Shown: positions 1-8,009 of the stretch, piece after piece
How positions within the stretch are numbered: position 1 is the stretch's first letter
Layout of the letters: each line of letters starts with the position of its first letter
Assembly: GCF_003441595.1 (NCBI RefSeq)
Contig: NZ_CP031848.1
Location: 2,480,001-2,544,000 of the forward strand
DNA from: Marinobacter sp. Arc7-DN-1
Lineage (GTDB): Bacteria; Pseudomonadota; Gammaproteobacteria; Pseudomonadales; Oleiphilaceae
Reading direction: 5' to 3'
DNA length: 64,000 nt
Notes under the pieces: generated by a model
Seen by the model: only the letters and a program-made list of their open reading frames with translations
Told to the model about the DNA's origin: nothing
Database searches by the model: none
Position numbers and translations under genes: made by a program

Positions 1-43
1 GCAGAGTATCGATACGCCAGCGGACAGCTGCGACCTTCTGTCA

Positions 44-1456
44 TCACCAACCTCTGGCCTGGCGCGCCGCCAGGGAACGCCCCGCCAGGCGTCGAAGCAC
101 CAGCGGAACAAAGAACCCGGCCGTACAGATCAGAAAGCCCCAGGCGTTTACGCCCAGCAGCATGGCGTACTTGCCTTCACCAATGGCCCAGCCTGATGGA
201 ATCAGGCCCACAGCCAGCAGAACCCCCAGGCTCAGACCGGTCCAGAAACTCAGATGAAAACTCCAGGGTGACCAACGGGTAAAGCGATAAAACAGGAACA
301 CCGGCGCCAGCCCCATCACCATGGTGCCGGATATGGTGGTGGCCTTGAGGATATCGGTGCCGGCGAACATCGGCAGGTTGCCCGCGAAGGCGAAGATAAT
401 CATCACCACCGCCCCCACACGAATGCCGGGAAGGCGATCCTGCGCCCGCCGCGCGAGCCGCGGCAGATCCACAGCGAGCGATTTCGCCAGCGAGGTGAAG
501 GTGGAATCGAGTGTTGAGCCGGCCGAGGTCATCATTACCACACTCATGAAGAACAAGGCCGCCAGCCCCAGGGACTGCCCTACGGCTGCCGGCGCATTAC
601 CCATGGCCTCGATTCCGTTCAAACGGGCATGAACACCAACCAGACTGAAAATAAACACCGCCACAAAGCCCAGCAGCCCCGCGACCACAAAGCTCTTGAG
701 CATGGTTTTTTCCTTGTTCACAAAGCCCCGGTCGGTCAGTACCGGGTCATGAAACGGATAACTGAACATCTGCAGCAGGGCCACCAGCAGCAGATCAAAG
801 CCGGCATCAAGCCTGAACTCGCCATTGCTCAGCAGGGCACTGGTATCGTTGGCCGGAATAATCAGGAACAGCACCGCTCCGACAAAGAACACAAACACAA
901 AGGCCTGGATCACGTCGGTAAAGATCGAGGACCGCAACCCGCCTTTCAGGCTGTAGGCCAGGGTAAATACCGTGAACACCATCGCCGCTGTGTAGTACTC
1001 CCACTCGCCCGGCAACCCGAAATAGCCACCGACCACGGCGGTGTTGCTCCACACCTCATTGTATAAACGGATCAAAATCGCAGCGGCAAACGCCAGCGCC
1101 GCAAACCGCCCGAACCGGGAGGTCAGGAAATCCTGAAGGCTACGGGCACCGGTCTGGGTCCGGATCAGGTAGATGATGTAACCGGCTACGGGAATCGACA
1201 GCCAGTAACTCGCGTAAGCCAGGCCGCCGGTCACGCCATAGGCCGCACCGAGGTTAGCCGCGTTGGTGACCGACTTGGCGAAGATCCAGCTGATAAAAAT
1301 ACTGGCCGTCAATGACCACTGCCCCACCGGATTGCCGTTATCGTCCGCGCCCTTGTAAAACGAATTCGCGTTCTTGCTCTTTGGCGACAGCACGTACATC
1401 ACCACGCCGTACACCAGCAGGAATCCCCAGAACAGGGAGGCTTCGGTAAAATTCAT
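44..1456 (-). CDS. sodium:solute symporter family (SLC5/SSS) transporter
   Basis: This is a 470-residue, very hydrophobic protein with about 13 predicted membrane segments spread over its whole length and almost no soluble domain, as in the SSS family of Na+-coupled importers. The N-terminus (FWGFLLVYGVVMYVLSPKSK) and the following segment SLTASIFISWIFAKSVTNAA match the TM1-TM2 region that carries sodium ligands in this family. The substrate cannot be read from the sequence; candidates in the family include carboxylates, amino acids, sugars and vitamins. The ATG at 1456 follows an AGGA at good distance. It is the leftmost gene, and 1-43 holds no recognisable feature. No ECF-type promoter signature like those further right was seen upstream. 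Confidence 0.85.
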   Translation of the reverse strand: MNFTEASLFWGFLLVYGVVMYVLSPKSKNANSFYKGADDNGNPVGQWSLTASIFISWIFAKSVTNAANLGAAYGVTGGLAYASYWLSIPVAGYIIYLIRTQTGARSLQDFLTSRFGRFAALAFAAAILIRLYNEVWSNTAVVGGYFGLPGEWEYYTAAMVFTVFTLAYSLKGGLRSSIFTDVIQAFVFVFFVGAVLFLIIPANDTSALLSNGEFRLDAGFDLLLVALLQMFSYPFHDPVLTDRGFVNKEKTMLKSFVVAGLLGFVAVFIFSLVGVHARLNGIEAMGNAPAAVGQSLGLAALFFMSVVMMTSAGSTLDSTFTSLAKSLAVDLPRLARRAQDRLPGIRVGAVVMIIFAFAGNLPMFAGTDILKATTISGTMVMGLAPVFLFYRFTRWSPWSFHLSFWTGLSLGVLLAVGLIPSGWAIGEGKYAMLLGVNAWGFLICTAGFFVPLVLRRLAGRSLAARQARGW

Positions 1457-1879
1457 TGTCTTGTTCCTGGTTCGTTATTCCCGGGGCTCTGCCCGGGGTT
1501 TCTGATTTGGGTGGTGACGGCGCTGGCCGGGAAGGGGCTCAAAAAAACGCCCGTGAATACGTCCCTGTAGGGCTCGGTCGCGCCATCCCTGGCGCTCCAC
1601 GTTTTTTGACCCCCTTCCCAACCATCCCCTTGTTCGACTCTAATCGTGCTTTCCCCGACAAAGGAATTGTCTGCCAAAGAAACCAGAACAATCTTTGGTA
1701 ATTTCTTTTCGCTTTTTTTTGCGGATAGCAAAGCGATATCCGCGGTCTGGGTGGTGGGGGTAAATTCTCCGCCGGAAAAAAATGTCTGAGCAAAGCGAGT
1801 TGTTTTTCCCAAGGGGAATTTACCCCCACCACCCAGGCCGCCAACTCCCGGCGATCAGTCCTACAAAGCCAAAAAAAAA
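1457..1879. repeat. gene-free spacer with a 21-nt perfect inverted repeat and other dyads
   Basis: No convincing gene lies here. The arms 1747-1767 and 1816-1836 are exact reverse complements over 21 nt (CTGGGTGGTGGGGG then TAAATTC) around a 48-nt loop. Near 1540-1615 there is a second dyad-rich stretch (GCGCCATCCCTGGCGC), and at 1673-1697 a short CCAAAG/CTTTGG dyad. From memory, sequences of this style recur between genes in Marinobacter and Pseudomonas, so this is probably a dispersed intergenic element rather than a regulatory site for one gene. The apparent reading frames across it are low-complexity artefacts. Confidence 0.55.
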
Positions 1880-2851
1880 CTAACCAGGAGCCGAACAGCT
1901 GGCCCCAAACCGGTAACAGGAAAAACACCGGTGATGCCGCAGCATAATGCGCTCATCCATACTCTCGGCCAACGAGCCCCCGAGGTCATACTGCGGATCA
2001 TCATCCACCAGCGTGCAGGCATACACCCGAACCCGGTCACCCTTCTTCACCAGCATCCGGGTGTAGGTGCACATAAAGTGCGCCCGCGACTCCTTGGTCG
2101 GATACTTCTCCATACAGGTCTCGGTAATCTCCGGGCTGCCGTCTTCCGAACCGGGCGTACCAAGGCCCGGAAACGCGGTAAACGCCAGGTTCTCGGGAAT
2201 ATGCCAGTCACGGAAAATCGCCCGGAAAGCCGCTTCCACATCCGACGGGATTTCCTCGGGATCGGTCTGGCGGGCAATCGACACCTTGAAACCCTGCTCA
2301 ATCAGCCAGCGGATACCCTCCAGCGCCAGATCAAAGCTGCCTTCACCGCGGTCCTTGTCGTGCCGGGCGCGGTCCGGGAAATCCAGGCTAACCCGGAAGT
2401 GGATCGGGTAGGGATTGTCCAGCAACGGCAACACCTGGTGCCGGCGTTTGCGCAGCGGCTCGGTGGCATTGGTCAGCACGAAGCAGGGCCGGTGCTGGCT
2501 GGCGTAATCCAGGATGTTGACAAAGTCCCGGATCACGAAGGGTTCGCCGCCGGTGAAGGAAAACTGCTCCACGCCCATATCGATGGCTTCGTGGATAAAG
2601 GGTTTCACATCGCTGAGCTTCATGCCGGGAATGCGGCCGTCACCGGGATGGGAGCCTTCCAGACAGAACGGGCAGGCCAGGTTGCAGGCGGTGCCGGTAT
2701 GAATCCACAGCTCCTTCAGCCTGTGCGCATCAATGTAGCCTCGGGGGTCACCGTTGCGGGTGTGGGTCCAGCTGTCGAACGCCCGGGGCTCCAGGACCTC
2801 CACAGCCGGAATACGCCTTCTGCGGGCCGTGGGGGTTTCAGTCAGGGACAT
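1880..2851 (-). CDS. radical SAM protein with extra C-terminal cysteines
   Basis: This 323-residue protein has the radical SAM cluster motif CNLACPFC (C56, C60, C63; CxxxCxxC), then FTGGEPF, which matches the GGEP S-adenosylmethionine-binding motif. The C-terminus has CFSCYRFGASC (C309, C312, C319), and further cysteines lie shortly before it (FMCTYTR, YACTLV), suggesting an auxiliary Fe-S cluster as in SPASM/twitch enzymes. It should therefore do 5'-deoxyadenosyl radical chemistry on an unknown substrate. The start at 2851 overlaps the end of the upstream TVP38/disulfide-reductase gene by 14 nt, so the two are probably translationally coupled and act in one process. The motifs are clear; the substrate is unknown, and no RiPP precursor gene was noticed next to it. 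Confidence 0.8.
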   Translation of the reverse strand: MSLTETPTARRRRIPAVEVLEPRAFDSWTHTRNGDPRGYIDAHRLKELWIHTGTACNLACPFCLEGSHPGDGRIPGMKLSDVKPFIHEAIDMGVEQFSFTGGEPFVIRDFVNILDYASQHRPCFVLTNATEPLRKRRHQVLPLLDNPYPIHFRVSLDFPDRARHDKDRGEGSFDLALEGIRWLIEQGFKVSIARQTDPEEIPSDVEAAFRAIFRDWHIPENLAFTAFPGLGTPGSEDGSPEITETCMEKYPTKESRAHFMCTYTRMLVKKGDRVRVYACTLVDDDPQYDLGGSLAESMDERIMLRHHRCFSCYRFGASCSAPG

Positions 2852-5027
2852 AGAGACTCCTCGGTGCTTTTGTGTCTTTGCCGCGACGCCAGCCGTGCAG
2901 CTTTTCCAGCAACTTCAGGATGCCCGCGGGAGCATGGGCGCGCTTCCATTCACCGGCAGCGTATTTGGCGGATTCGTTCCAGGTCGGGTACGGATGGATA
3001 GTACCCAGGATCTTGTTCAGGCCAAGGCCATGTTTCATTGCCAGGGTGAATTCCGCGAGAATTTCACCGCCATGAGAACCAACCACAACCGCTCCAAGAA
3101 TCTTGTCCTTGCCCGGCGGTGTGAGCACCTTGATAAAGCCATGGTCTTCGCTCTCAGCTATAGCGCGATCCAGGTCATCCAGGCCGTAGCGGGTGACCTC
3201 GTAGGCAACCCCCTTCTCTTTGGCCTCGGCCTCACTAAGCCCAACCCGCGCCACTTCCGGTGAAGTAAACGTCACCCAGGGCATCACCCGGTAATCCACC
3301 CGGAAGCGTTTGAACTGCCCAAAGAGGCCATTCACGGCGGCGTACCAGGCCTGATGGGCGGCAGCGTGGGTAAACTGATACGGGCCAGCCACATCGCCAC
3401 AGGCAAACACGTTCGGGTAGCGCAGGCTCATGTCCTCTTCCACCGGTACGGTGCCGTTGGGCAAGGTATCGACACCAATCCTGTCCAAATTCAGGCCGGC
3501 GGTGTTTGCCGCACGGCCAACGGCCACCAGTACCTGATCGAAGGGAATGCGTACCCGCTCACCTTCATGCTCGCAGTAGACGACCTTCTCGTCTTCTTCT
3601 TTACGGAACTCCACCGCAGAATGTTTCAAACGGACATCCACACCATCAGCCTGGAACTGCTTGAGGACCAACTCGGAGACATCGACATCCTCCTTTGCCA
3701 GCAGGCGCTCCCCCATCTCAATCTGAGTCACCTTGCTGCCCAGCCGGGCAAACGCATGGGCCAGCTCGGAACCGATCGGACCACCGCCCAGTACCAGCAG
3801 GCGCCCCGGCTGCTCCTGCAATTCCCACAGGTTATCGGAGGTCAGCGGCTGCATGTCTTTCAAGCCCGGAATCGGCGGCATGGCTGGCTTCCCACCGGTG
3901 GCGACAACAATGCTGCGCGCGGTCAGCCGTTCGGTGCGGCCGTCGTTATGCCTGACTTCCAGCTCCCAGGGCGATACGAAGCTGGCCTCGCCAGAGATGC
4001 AGTCCACACCCAGTTTGCGATAACGCTCGGGGGAATCGTGAGGCTCCACCTGGGCGATCACGTCCTGGACGCGGTTCATGATGCTCCTGAACGAGCCGTT
4101 CACCGGCACTGACTCCAACCCGTAACGGTTGGCATGGCGCAGGGTATCTGCTGCCTTGGCACTGCGGATCAGCGCCTTGGAGGGCACGCAGCCGGTGTTG
4201 AGGCAGTCGCCACCCATTTTGTGCTTTTCGATCAGGGCCACTTTCGCCTTCACCGCCGCTGCGATGTAGGCCGAAACCAGGCCGGCAGAGCCACCGCCAA
4301 TCACCAGCAGGTTGTAATCGAAGCTTTCGGGCTTCTTCCAGCCGGCATAGACCTTGCGGCGACGAATGAAGCCCACCACAAACTTGGCAATCAGCGGGAA
4401 AAGTCCCAGCAGGGCAAAGGCAAGCAGCAGGTCGGCCGAGACAATGTCACCGGTGGACCGGATCTGCCCGAGCTGGGTGCCTGCATTTACGTAGACGAAG
4501 GTTCCCGGAAGCATGGCAATCCAGCTCACCAGGGCATAGGTGCGCAACTTCATGGCAGTCAGGCCCATCGCCAGGTTGATCAGGAAGAACGGGAAGACCG
4601 GCACCAGACGCAAGGTTGCGAGGTAGAAGGCACCGTCTTTTTCGATGCCACGGTCCATTTTCGCCACGGTCTCGGCATAGCGCTTGCGCAAGGTATCGCG
4701 CATCAGGAAGCGGGCCACCAGAAACGCCAGAGAGGCACCGATGGTGGAAGCAATCGATACCGCCGCCAGGCCGTACAGGTTGCCGAAAAAAGCACCGCCC
4801 GCCAGGGTCATGATCGTCGCTCCGGGCAGTGACAGCGCGGTGACCACTACATAGATGGCCACAAACCCGAGCACCGCAGTCGTCAGATTCTGCCCAATCC
4901 AGCTTTCCAGAAGCTGCTGGTTATCCTTGAGATTCTGCAGCGTCAGCAGTTCATTACCACCGCTGGCGATAAAACCGATGATCACCGCCACGATCAACGC
5001 GACCAGAATCCATTTTTTCGATGTCAT
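2838..5027 (-). CDS. TVP38/TMEM64 membrane domain fused to a mercuric-reductase-like disulfide oxidoreductase
   Basis: This is a two-part protein of 729 residues. Roughly residues 1-225 are a TVP38/TMEM64 (SNARE-associated, DedA-like) membrane domain. The rest is a class I pyridine nucleotide-disulfide oxidoreductase with an FAD site (VIGGGSAGLVSA), the redox pair GGDCLNTGCVPSK, an NAD(P) site (VLGGGPIGSELA), the second FAD motif (NVFACGDVAG) and the catalytic His-Glu pair in HPYPTWNE. It lacks the N-terminal HMA domain and the C-terminal Cys-Cys pair of true MerA, so mercury reduction is doubtful and reduction of another disulfide or sulfur species at the membrane is more likely. The start at 5027 is chosen because AAGGA precedes it; a longer reading frame to 5072 has no ribosome site. 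A predicted ECF promoter lies just upstream. Confidence 0.85.
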   Translation of the reverse strand: MTSKKWILVALIVAVIIGFIASGGNELLTLQNLKDNQQLLESWIGQNLTTAVLGFVAIYVVVTALSLPGATIMTLAGGAFFGNLYGLAAVSIASTIGASLAFLVARFLMRDTLRKRYAETVAKMDRGIEKDGAFYLATLRLVPVFPFFLINLAMGLTAMKLRTYALVSWIAMLPGTFVYVNAGTQLGQIRSTGDIVSADLLLAFALLGLFPLIAKFVVGFIRRRKVYAGWKKPESFDYNLLVIGGGSAGLVSAYIAAAVKAKVALIEKHKMGGDCLNTGCVPSKALIRSAKAADTLRHANRYGLESVPVNGSFRSIMNRVQDVIAQVEPHDSPERYRKLGVDCISGEASFVSPWELEVRHNDGRTERLTARSIVVATGGKPAMPPIPGLKDMQPLTSDNLWELQEQPGRLLVLGGGPIGSELAHAFARLGSKVTQIEMGERLLAKEDVDVSELVLKQFQADGVDVRLKHSAVEFRKEEDEKVVYCEHEGERVRIPFDQVLVAVGRAANTAGLNLDRIGVDTLPNGTVPVEEDMSLRYPNVFACGDVAGPYQFTHAAAHQAWYAAVNGLFGQFKRFRVDYRVMPWVTFTSPEVARVGLSEAEAKEKGVAYEVTRYGLDDLDRAIAESEDHGFIKVLTPPGKDKILGAVVVGSHGGEILAEFTLAMKHGLGLNKILGTIHPYPTWNESAKYAAGEWKRAHAPAGILKLLEKLHGWRRGKDTKAPRSLYVPD

Positions 5028-5065
5028 GTAATAATCCTTGTTACCCTTAATAATGTAGTACCGCA

Positions 5066-5092
5066 GAGACACGCCAGTTGCGGAAGTGTTAC
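5066..5092 (-). promoter_or_regulatory. predicted ECF sigma promoter of the TVP38-reductase operon
   Basis: On the minus strand GTAAC (5088-5092) is followed by exactly 17 nt and then GTCTC (5066-5070). The predicted -10 lies about 40 nt before the ATG at 5027. It shares the extended form GTAACACTTC with the DUF3179 promoter. The assignment to the adjacent ECF sigma factor is inferred from the set of eight such sites. Confidence 0.65.
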
Positions 5093-5296
5093 ATCCGGCC
5101 CTTCTGTTTCGCTTCTTTGCTTCTTTCGCAGGTTTAAAGAAGTTGTACGTCGTTCAGGCCGGCATTGTGTCAACGATTGCTCATGAATATCTAACAATTT
5201 GGTCACGGCCCCTTGCATGGTGTACGCAGGGAACTTTTCGACAGCTGTCAGAACTTACTGCTATTCTTGAGCAGTTGTTCACAATAGGAAACAGCG

Positions 5297-5914
5297 ATGT
5301 CGGATCCAGACACCCCCAGGGAAGCAACACTGATTCAAAGCCTGAAAGCGGGCGACAATCAGTCCTATCGGGAAGCGGTGCGCGTTTACACACCCGGGAT
5401 GCTGGCGGTCGCCCGGTTCTATCTGGACCACTCCAGCGCCGAGGAAATTGTCCAGGATTGCTGGGTTACCGTGATCGATGCCATTCAAGAGTTTGAAGGC
5501 CGGTCGGGCCTGAAAACCTGGCTGCACCGGATTGTTGCCAACCGCTGTAAAAACAGGCTTCGTTCCAGCAAACGGGAAGTGGCCACCGATTTTTCCGAAA
5601 GCCTTGAGCCGGAGCTGGCCAGCCGTTTTAATTCCACTGGCCGCTGGGATCTGCCGCCAAAGCTGCAGTTTCACGAATCCGCGGACACACTGATGGAAAA
5701 TGGTGCCCTCAGCGATTGCCTGGACAAACACCTTTCCGCGCTACCGGAAACCCAGCGCTCCGCCCTGATGCTTTACGAGGCTCACCAGCACAAATCCGAC
5801 GATGTCTGTAACATTCTGGATGTCAGTGCCTCTAACCTTCGTGTCCTTTTACACCGTGCAAGGCAAAAAATCTTTCTGATGGTCGAAACCTTCCAGGAGA
5901 CGGGCGAATGCTGA
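5297..5914 (+). CDS. ECF RNA polymerase sigma factor (sigma-70 family)
   Basis: This 205-residue protein has a sigma region 2 at about residues 20-90 (YTPGMLAVARFYLDHSSAEE, then IVQDCWVTVIDAIQEFEGRS and LKTWLHRIVANRCKNRLRS, the typical -10 recognition and core-binding segment). A region 4 helix-turn-helix lies near residues 140-190 (ALPETQRSALMLYEAHQHKS, VSASNLRVLLHRARQ). There is no region 1 or 3, as expected for an ECF factor. The start has AGGAAACAGCG before ATG. Its last codons overlap the anti-sigma gene, the usual coupled arrangement. It is divergent from the TVP38-reductase gene. Eight nearby promoters share one signature, so I infer it drives a local regulon; no copy was found upstream of the sigma gene itself. 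Confidence 0.93.
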   Translation: MSDPDTPREATLIQSLKAGDNQSYREAVRVYTPGMLAVARFYLDHSSAEEIVQDCWVTVIDAIQEFEGRSGLKTWLHRIVANRCKNRLRSSKREVATDFSESLEPELASRFNSTGRWDLPPKLQFHESADTLMENGALSDCLDKHLSALPETQRSALMLYEAHQHKSDDVCNILDVSASNLRVLLHRARQKIFLMVETFQETGEC

Positions 5915-6165
5915 TGTGCAGGGATCTGGCCGTAATTGCCAGTGATTACATTGATGGCGAACTGGCTGGTCGGCAGAGCCTGTCCGTGAAAATGCACCTG
6001 ATGATGTGCAAGGACTGCCGAACCTTTATCGGCAATCTGCGGGCGAGTACCGAGCTGATGAAGGCTCACTCCTCGGCCCAGCCGGACGAGGAGCTGCTGC
6101 GCAGGATCGACGAACGTGTGACCGAGGCACTTAACGCACTGAAATCCCGGGGCAGCGATAGTTAA
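5908..6165 (+). CDS. zinc-finger anti-sigma factor
   Basis: This is a short 85-residue soluble protein with the ZAS motif HxxxCxxC (H30, C34, C37 in MHLMMCKDC) and an upstream cysteine (C4 in MLMCRD). In the ZAS family these residues bind zinc or sense redox changes and release the bound sigma factor. No transmembrane segment is visible, so sensing is probably cytoplasmic. The gene overlaps the sigma gene by 7 nt. The ATG at 5908 is preferred over the one at 5914 because AGGAG lies 9 nt before it. The likely inducers for this class (thiol oxidation, metals, reactive sulfur or oxygen) are inferred, not shown. Confidence 0.85.
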   Translation: MLMCRDLAVIASDYIDGELAGRQSLSVKMHLMMCKDCRTFIGNLRASTELMKAHSSAQPDEELLRRIDERVTEALNALKSRGSDS

Positions 6166-6200
6166 TAACCCGTCAAACCCTGTTTTTTTGATGTCAGTGA

Positions 6201-6947
6201 TTACCTGGTATATTCAGAGCTTCTGTTTTGCTGAATTCGCTTGGCCTGATTACGCTTTATCTGCTCCGCTTTGAGCTTATCCGCCCAACTGTCCACATCG
6301 ATCGGAACAGTCCCGGTAATCTCCAGGGAACGATCTTCCAGCACCTGCTCCAGACCCTGCGCCTGCCGCTGATAGATAACCTCGTCCCGGTGATACAGCA
6401 ACGCCTCGATCTGGGGCCGGAAGCAACGCACTATCGCCGTCAGCCAGCGATTGACCGGCCAGCTGGGGTAGGCGTGATCAATGGCAAACTGATCCAGCAC
6501 TCGAATGATCGTCTCCGCAGGCAGCCAGCTCTCATCGGTTACCCAGCGGTTTACGGCAAACAGGTCGGTAGGGTAACCCCAGGCGTCCATGGAAACTGCG
6601 ACCAGGTGCGCCACCCTGTCCTCACCCGTGGGCCCCATCACCGGCTCTATCCCTTCAGGCAATGCCGCATTACGAAGAAACAGGTGGAAATGCCCATGCT
6701 CGGCGTGGTCGTCCCGGTGAGCATGGTAGTAATACTGGGACGCGGTTTCCCGGTCATAGACGTCCTCTTTCGGGTAGTGGTCCATCTCGTAAAAAGGGCC
6801 CTGGCCTTTGAGCACCTCACCAACCACATTTAACCCGCCTTTCTCCAGCACCCGGTAGCACTCCCGGATATCGTCAATGGCCGCCAGACTGGTCAACACC
6901 TGGTTATCCGTGAGACTCGCCAATTTGGGAATACCAAGTTCCGTCAT
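6201..6947 (-). CDS. DUF6969-like protein of unknown function
   Basis: A soluble 248-residue protein without signal peptide or membrane segments. Its most striking part is a histidine-rich stretch, YYHAHRDDHAEHGHFHLF at about residues 73-90, which looks like a metal-binding motif; the C-terminal 50 residues are charged and likely helical. I recall this pattern from the family now called DUF6969, but could not search. It follows the NPC-repeat cytochrome gene in the same direction, 73 nt apart, with a strong hairpin between them and an AAGGAG ribosome site, so the two are probably co-transcribed and functionally linked. No enzymatic activity can be assigned. Confidence 0.65.
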   Translation of the reverse strand: MTELGIPKLASLTDNQVLTSLAAIDDIRECYRVLEKGGLNVVGEVLKGQGPFYEMDHYPKEDVYDRETASQYYYHAHRDDHAEHGHFHLFLRNAALPEGIEPVMGPTGEDRVAHLVAVSMDAWGYPTDLFAVNRWVTDESWLPAETIIRVLDQFAIDHAYPSWPVNRWLTAIVRCFRPQIEALLYHRDEVIYQRQAQGLEQVLEDRSLEITGTVPIDVDSWADKLKAEQIKRNQAKRIQQNRSSEYTR

Positions 6948-6966
6948 TATCTCTTATCTCCTTACC

Positions 6967-6999
6967 CGCGCGGCTCCGGGAGTTCCCGGAAGCCGCGCG
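6967..6999 (-). other. strong intergenic hairpin between cytochrome and DUF6969 genes
   Basis: CGCGCGGC-TCCGGGA at 6967-6981 pairs with TCCCGGA-AGCCGCGCG at 6984-6999, with a 2-nt loop and a single-base bulge. In the transcribed (minus) direction it is followed by the ribosome site of the DUF6969 gene, not by a T tract. It is therefore more likely an mRNA-stabilising or attenuating hairpin that sets different levels of the two proteins than an intrinsic terminator. Confidence 0.6.
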
Positions 7000-7020
7000 C
7001 GTCCGACTGGTCTATTCACC

Positions 7021-7935
7021 TCAGGCAGCGGCATCTGCCAATCGTTTCCCGGCATTGGCCGAACAGGGGTTCTTCGCTGCACAGGGATTTTTGGTCGCGC
7101 ACGGATTTTTCGTGGCGCAGGGGTTTTTGGTGGCGCAGGGGTTTTTCGTGGCGCAGGGGTTTTTGGTGGCGCAAGGGTTACAGGCGCCACATTTGCCACC
7201 CTTCAGGGCACAGGGATTAGCTGCAAGCTGCTTCTGAACCTTGCCCATGTACGCCGTGAGCGCCGCCAGCTGTTCACCGCTCCAGTCCAGAGGCTCTGCC
7301 GCCATGGGCTGAACCATACAAACCTGGACCATCTCATCCAGATGCACCGAATCCATGCCAAATATGTCCCTGGCCATGGCCACGGAATGCGGATAGGCAT
7401 TGGCAAAGGTTGCGTTGTAGCCAGCGCCATCGTTGTGGCAGGTCGCGCAGGACAGGCCGTTGCTGCTGAGGGAAGGATCGTTAAACAGCTTCTCCCCCAG
7501 AGCCATCAGCTTGCAGGGATTCCCCTCATAAGGTTGATAGTTGGCTGGTCGAGTGACCTTTTTGGCAGCACAGGGGTTGGGTTTGGCGCCACACTTGCCC
7601 GTAGCTGCGCAGGGATTACAGCCTTTCACAGCGCAGGGATTACAGCCCTTGGTGGCGCATGGGTTCTTGCTGGCACATGGGTTCTTCACGGCACAGGGAT
7701 TTTTAGTCGCGCACGGGTTTTTGGCCGCGCACGGATTGCAACCGGCCTTACAACCAGCTTTGCAGTGCTGCCCGGCCTTGCACTTGCTCTTGCAAGGAGA
7801 GCACGGATTGCAGGCGGCAACCGCCAGCCCGCCGGTGCCAAGCATGGCAGTCATCAATGCAGCGGACCACCAGGCAGTGCGCTGATGTTCATAGGAAATG
7901 CGAATGGCTTTTCTAAGAGGATGTATCGTGGACAT
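7021..7935 (-). CDS. secreted c-type cytochrome with long NPC hexapeptide repeats
   Basis: This 304-residue protein has an N-terminal signal peptide (cleavage near residues 40-41, GLAVA|AC), a cysteine-rich repeat block (residues 42-125), a small cytochrome c domain with heme motif CATCH (C163, C166, H167) and a C-terminal block (253-294) of seven NPCAxK-type hexapeptides. I count 18 NPC motifs and 32 cysteines in all; only two bind heme. The methionines after residue 205 are candidate sixth heme ligands. The protein should be periplasmic. The spacing of one Cys per six residues suggests a regular repeat able to bind soft metal ions or form disulfide or persulfide ladders, which is inference. 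It has a predicted ECF promoter and heads a likely operon with the DUF6969 gene. Confidence 0.85.
   Translation of the reverse strand: MSTIHPLRKAIRISYEHQRTAWWSAALMTAMLGTGGLAVAACNPCSPCKSKCKAGQHCKAGCKAGCNPCAAKNPCATKNPCAVKNPCASKNPCATKGCNPCAVKGCNPCAATGKCGAKPNPCAAKKVTRPANYQPYEGNPCKLMALGEKLFNDPSLSSNGLSCATCHNDGAGYNATFANAYPHSVAMARDIFGMDSVHLDEMVQVCMVQPMAAEPLDWSGEQLAALTAYMGKVQKQLAANPCALKGGKCGACNPCATKNPCATKNPCATKNPCATKNPCATKNPCAAKNPCSANAGKRLADAAA
7054..7179 (-). repeat. tandem 18-bp coding repeats encoding NPCATK units (C-terminal block)
   Basis: Seven consecutive 18-bp units encode NPCATK (five copies), NPCAAK and NPCSAN. The inner units are nearly identical in DNA, alternating in one base (the ACG or ACC threonine codon), which points to recent slippage or unequal crossing-over. 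Copy number should therefore vary between strains. Confidence 0.85.
7561..7812 (-). repeat. degenerate NPC coding repeats (N-terminal block)
   Basis: Residues 42-125 contain 18 cysteines in units such as NPCAAK, NPCATK, NPCAVK, NPCASK and CNPCAVKG. The units are less regular than the C-terminal block and include CK/CKAG spacers, so this block is either older or under different constraint. Confidence 0.75.
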
Positions 7936-8009
7936 GGTCTCTCTCCCTGATCATGGAGTTATGGGTTGGGCCCTCGGAGCCCGTCACCGCACAAGGGGCG
8001 GTCATGAAG

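Noticed and set aside
1453..1928. Overlapping open frames of 80-130 residues in the spacer
   Set aside because: They have no ribosome sites, low-complexity composition, and cross dyad-rich repeats on both strands.
2838..5027. Annotation as a true mercuric reductase
   Set aside because: The N-terminal HMA domain and the C-terminal Cys pair are absent, and the N-terminus is a TVP38 membrane domain. A genuine merA lies at 38595.
5229..5250. GGGAACTTTT followed by GTCA upstream of the ECF sigma gene as an autoregulatory promoter
   Set aside because: The spacing to GTC is about 10-12 nt, too short for an ECF promoter, and it does not match the GTAAC-N17-GTC pattern of the eight other sites.
7054..7812. 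Possible CRISPR-like repeat array
   Set aside because: The repeats are contiguous 18-bp coding units without spacers, in frame in a protein with signal peptide and heme motif.
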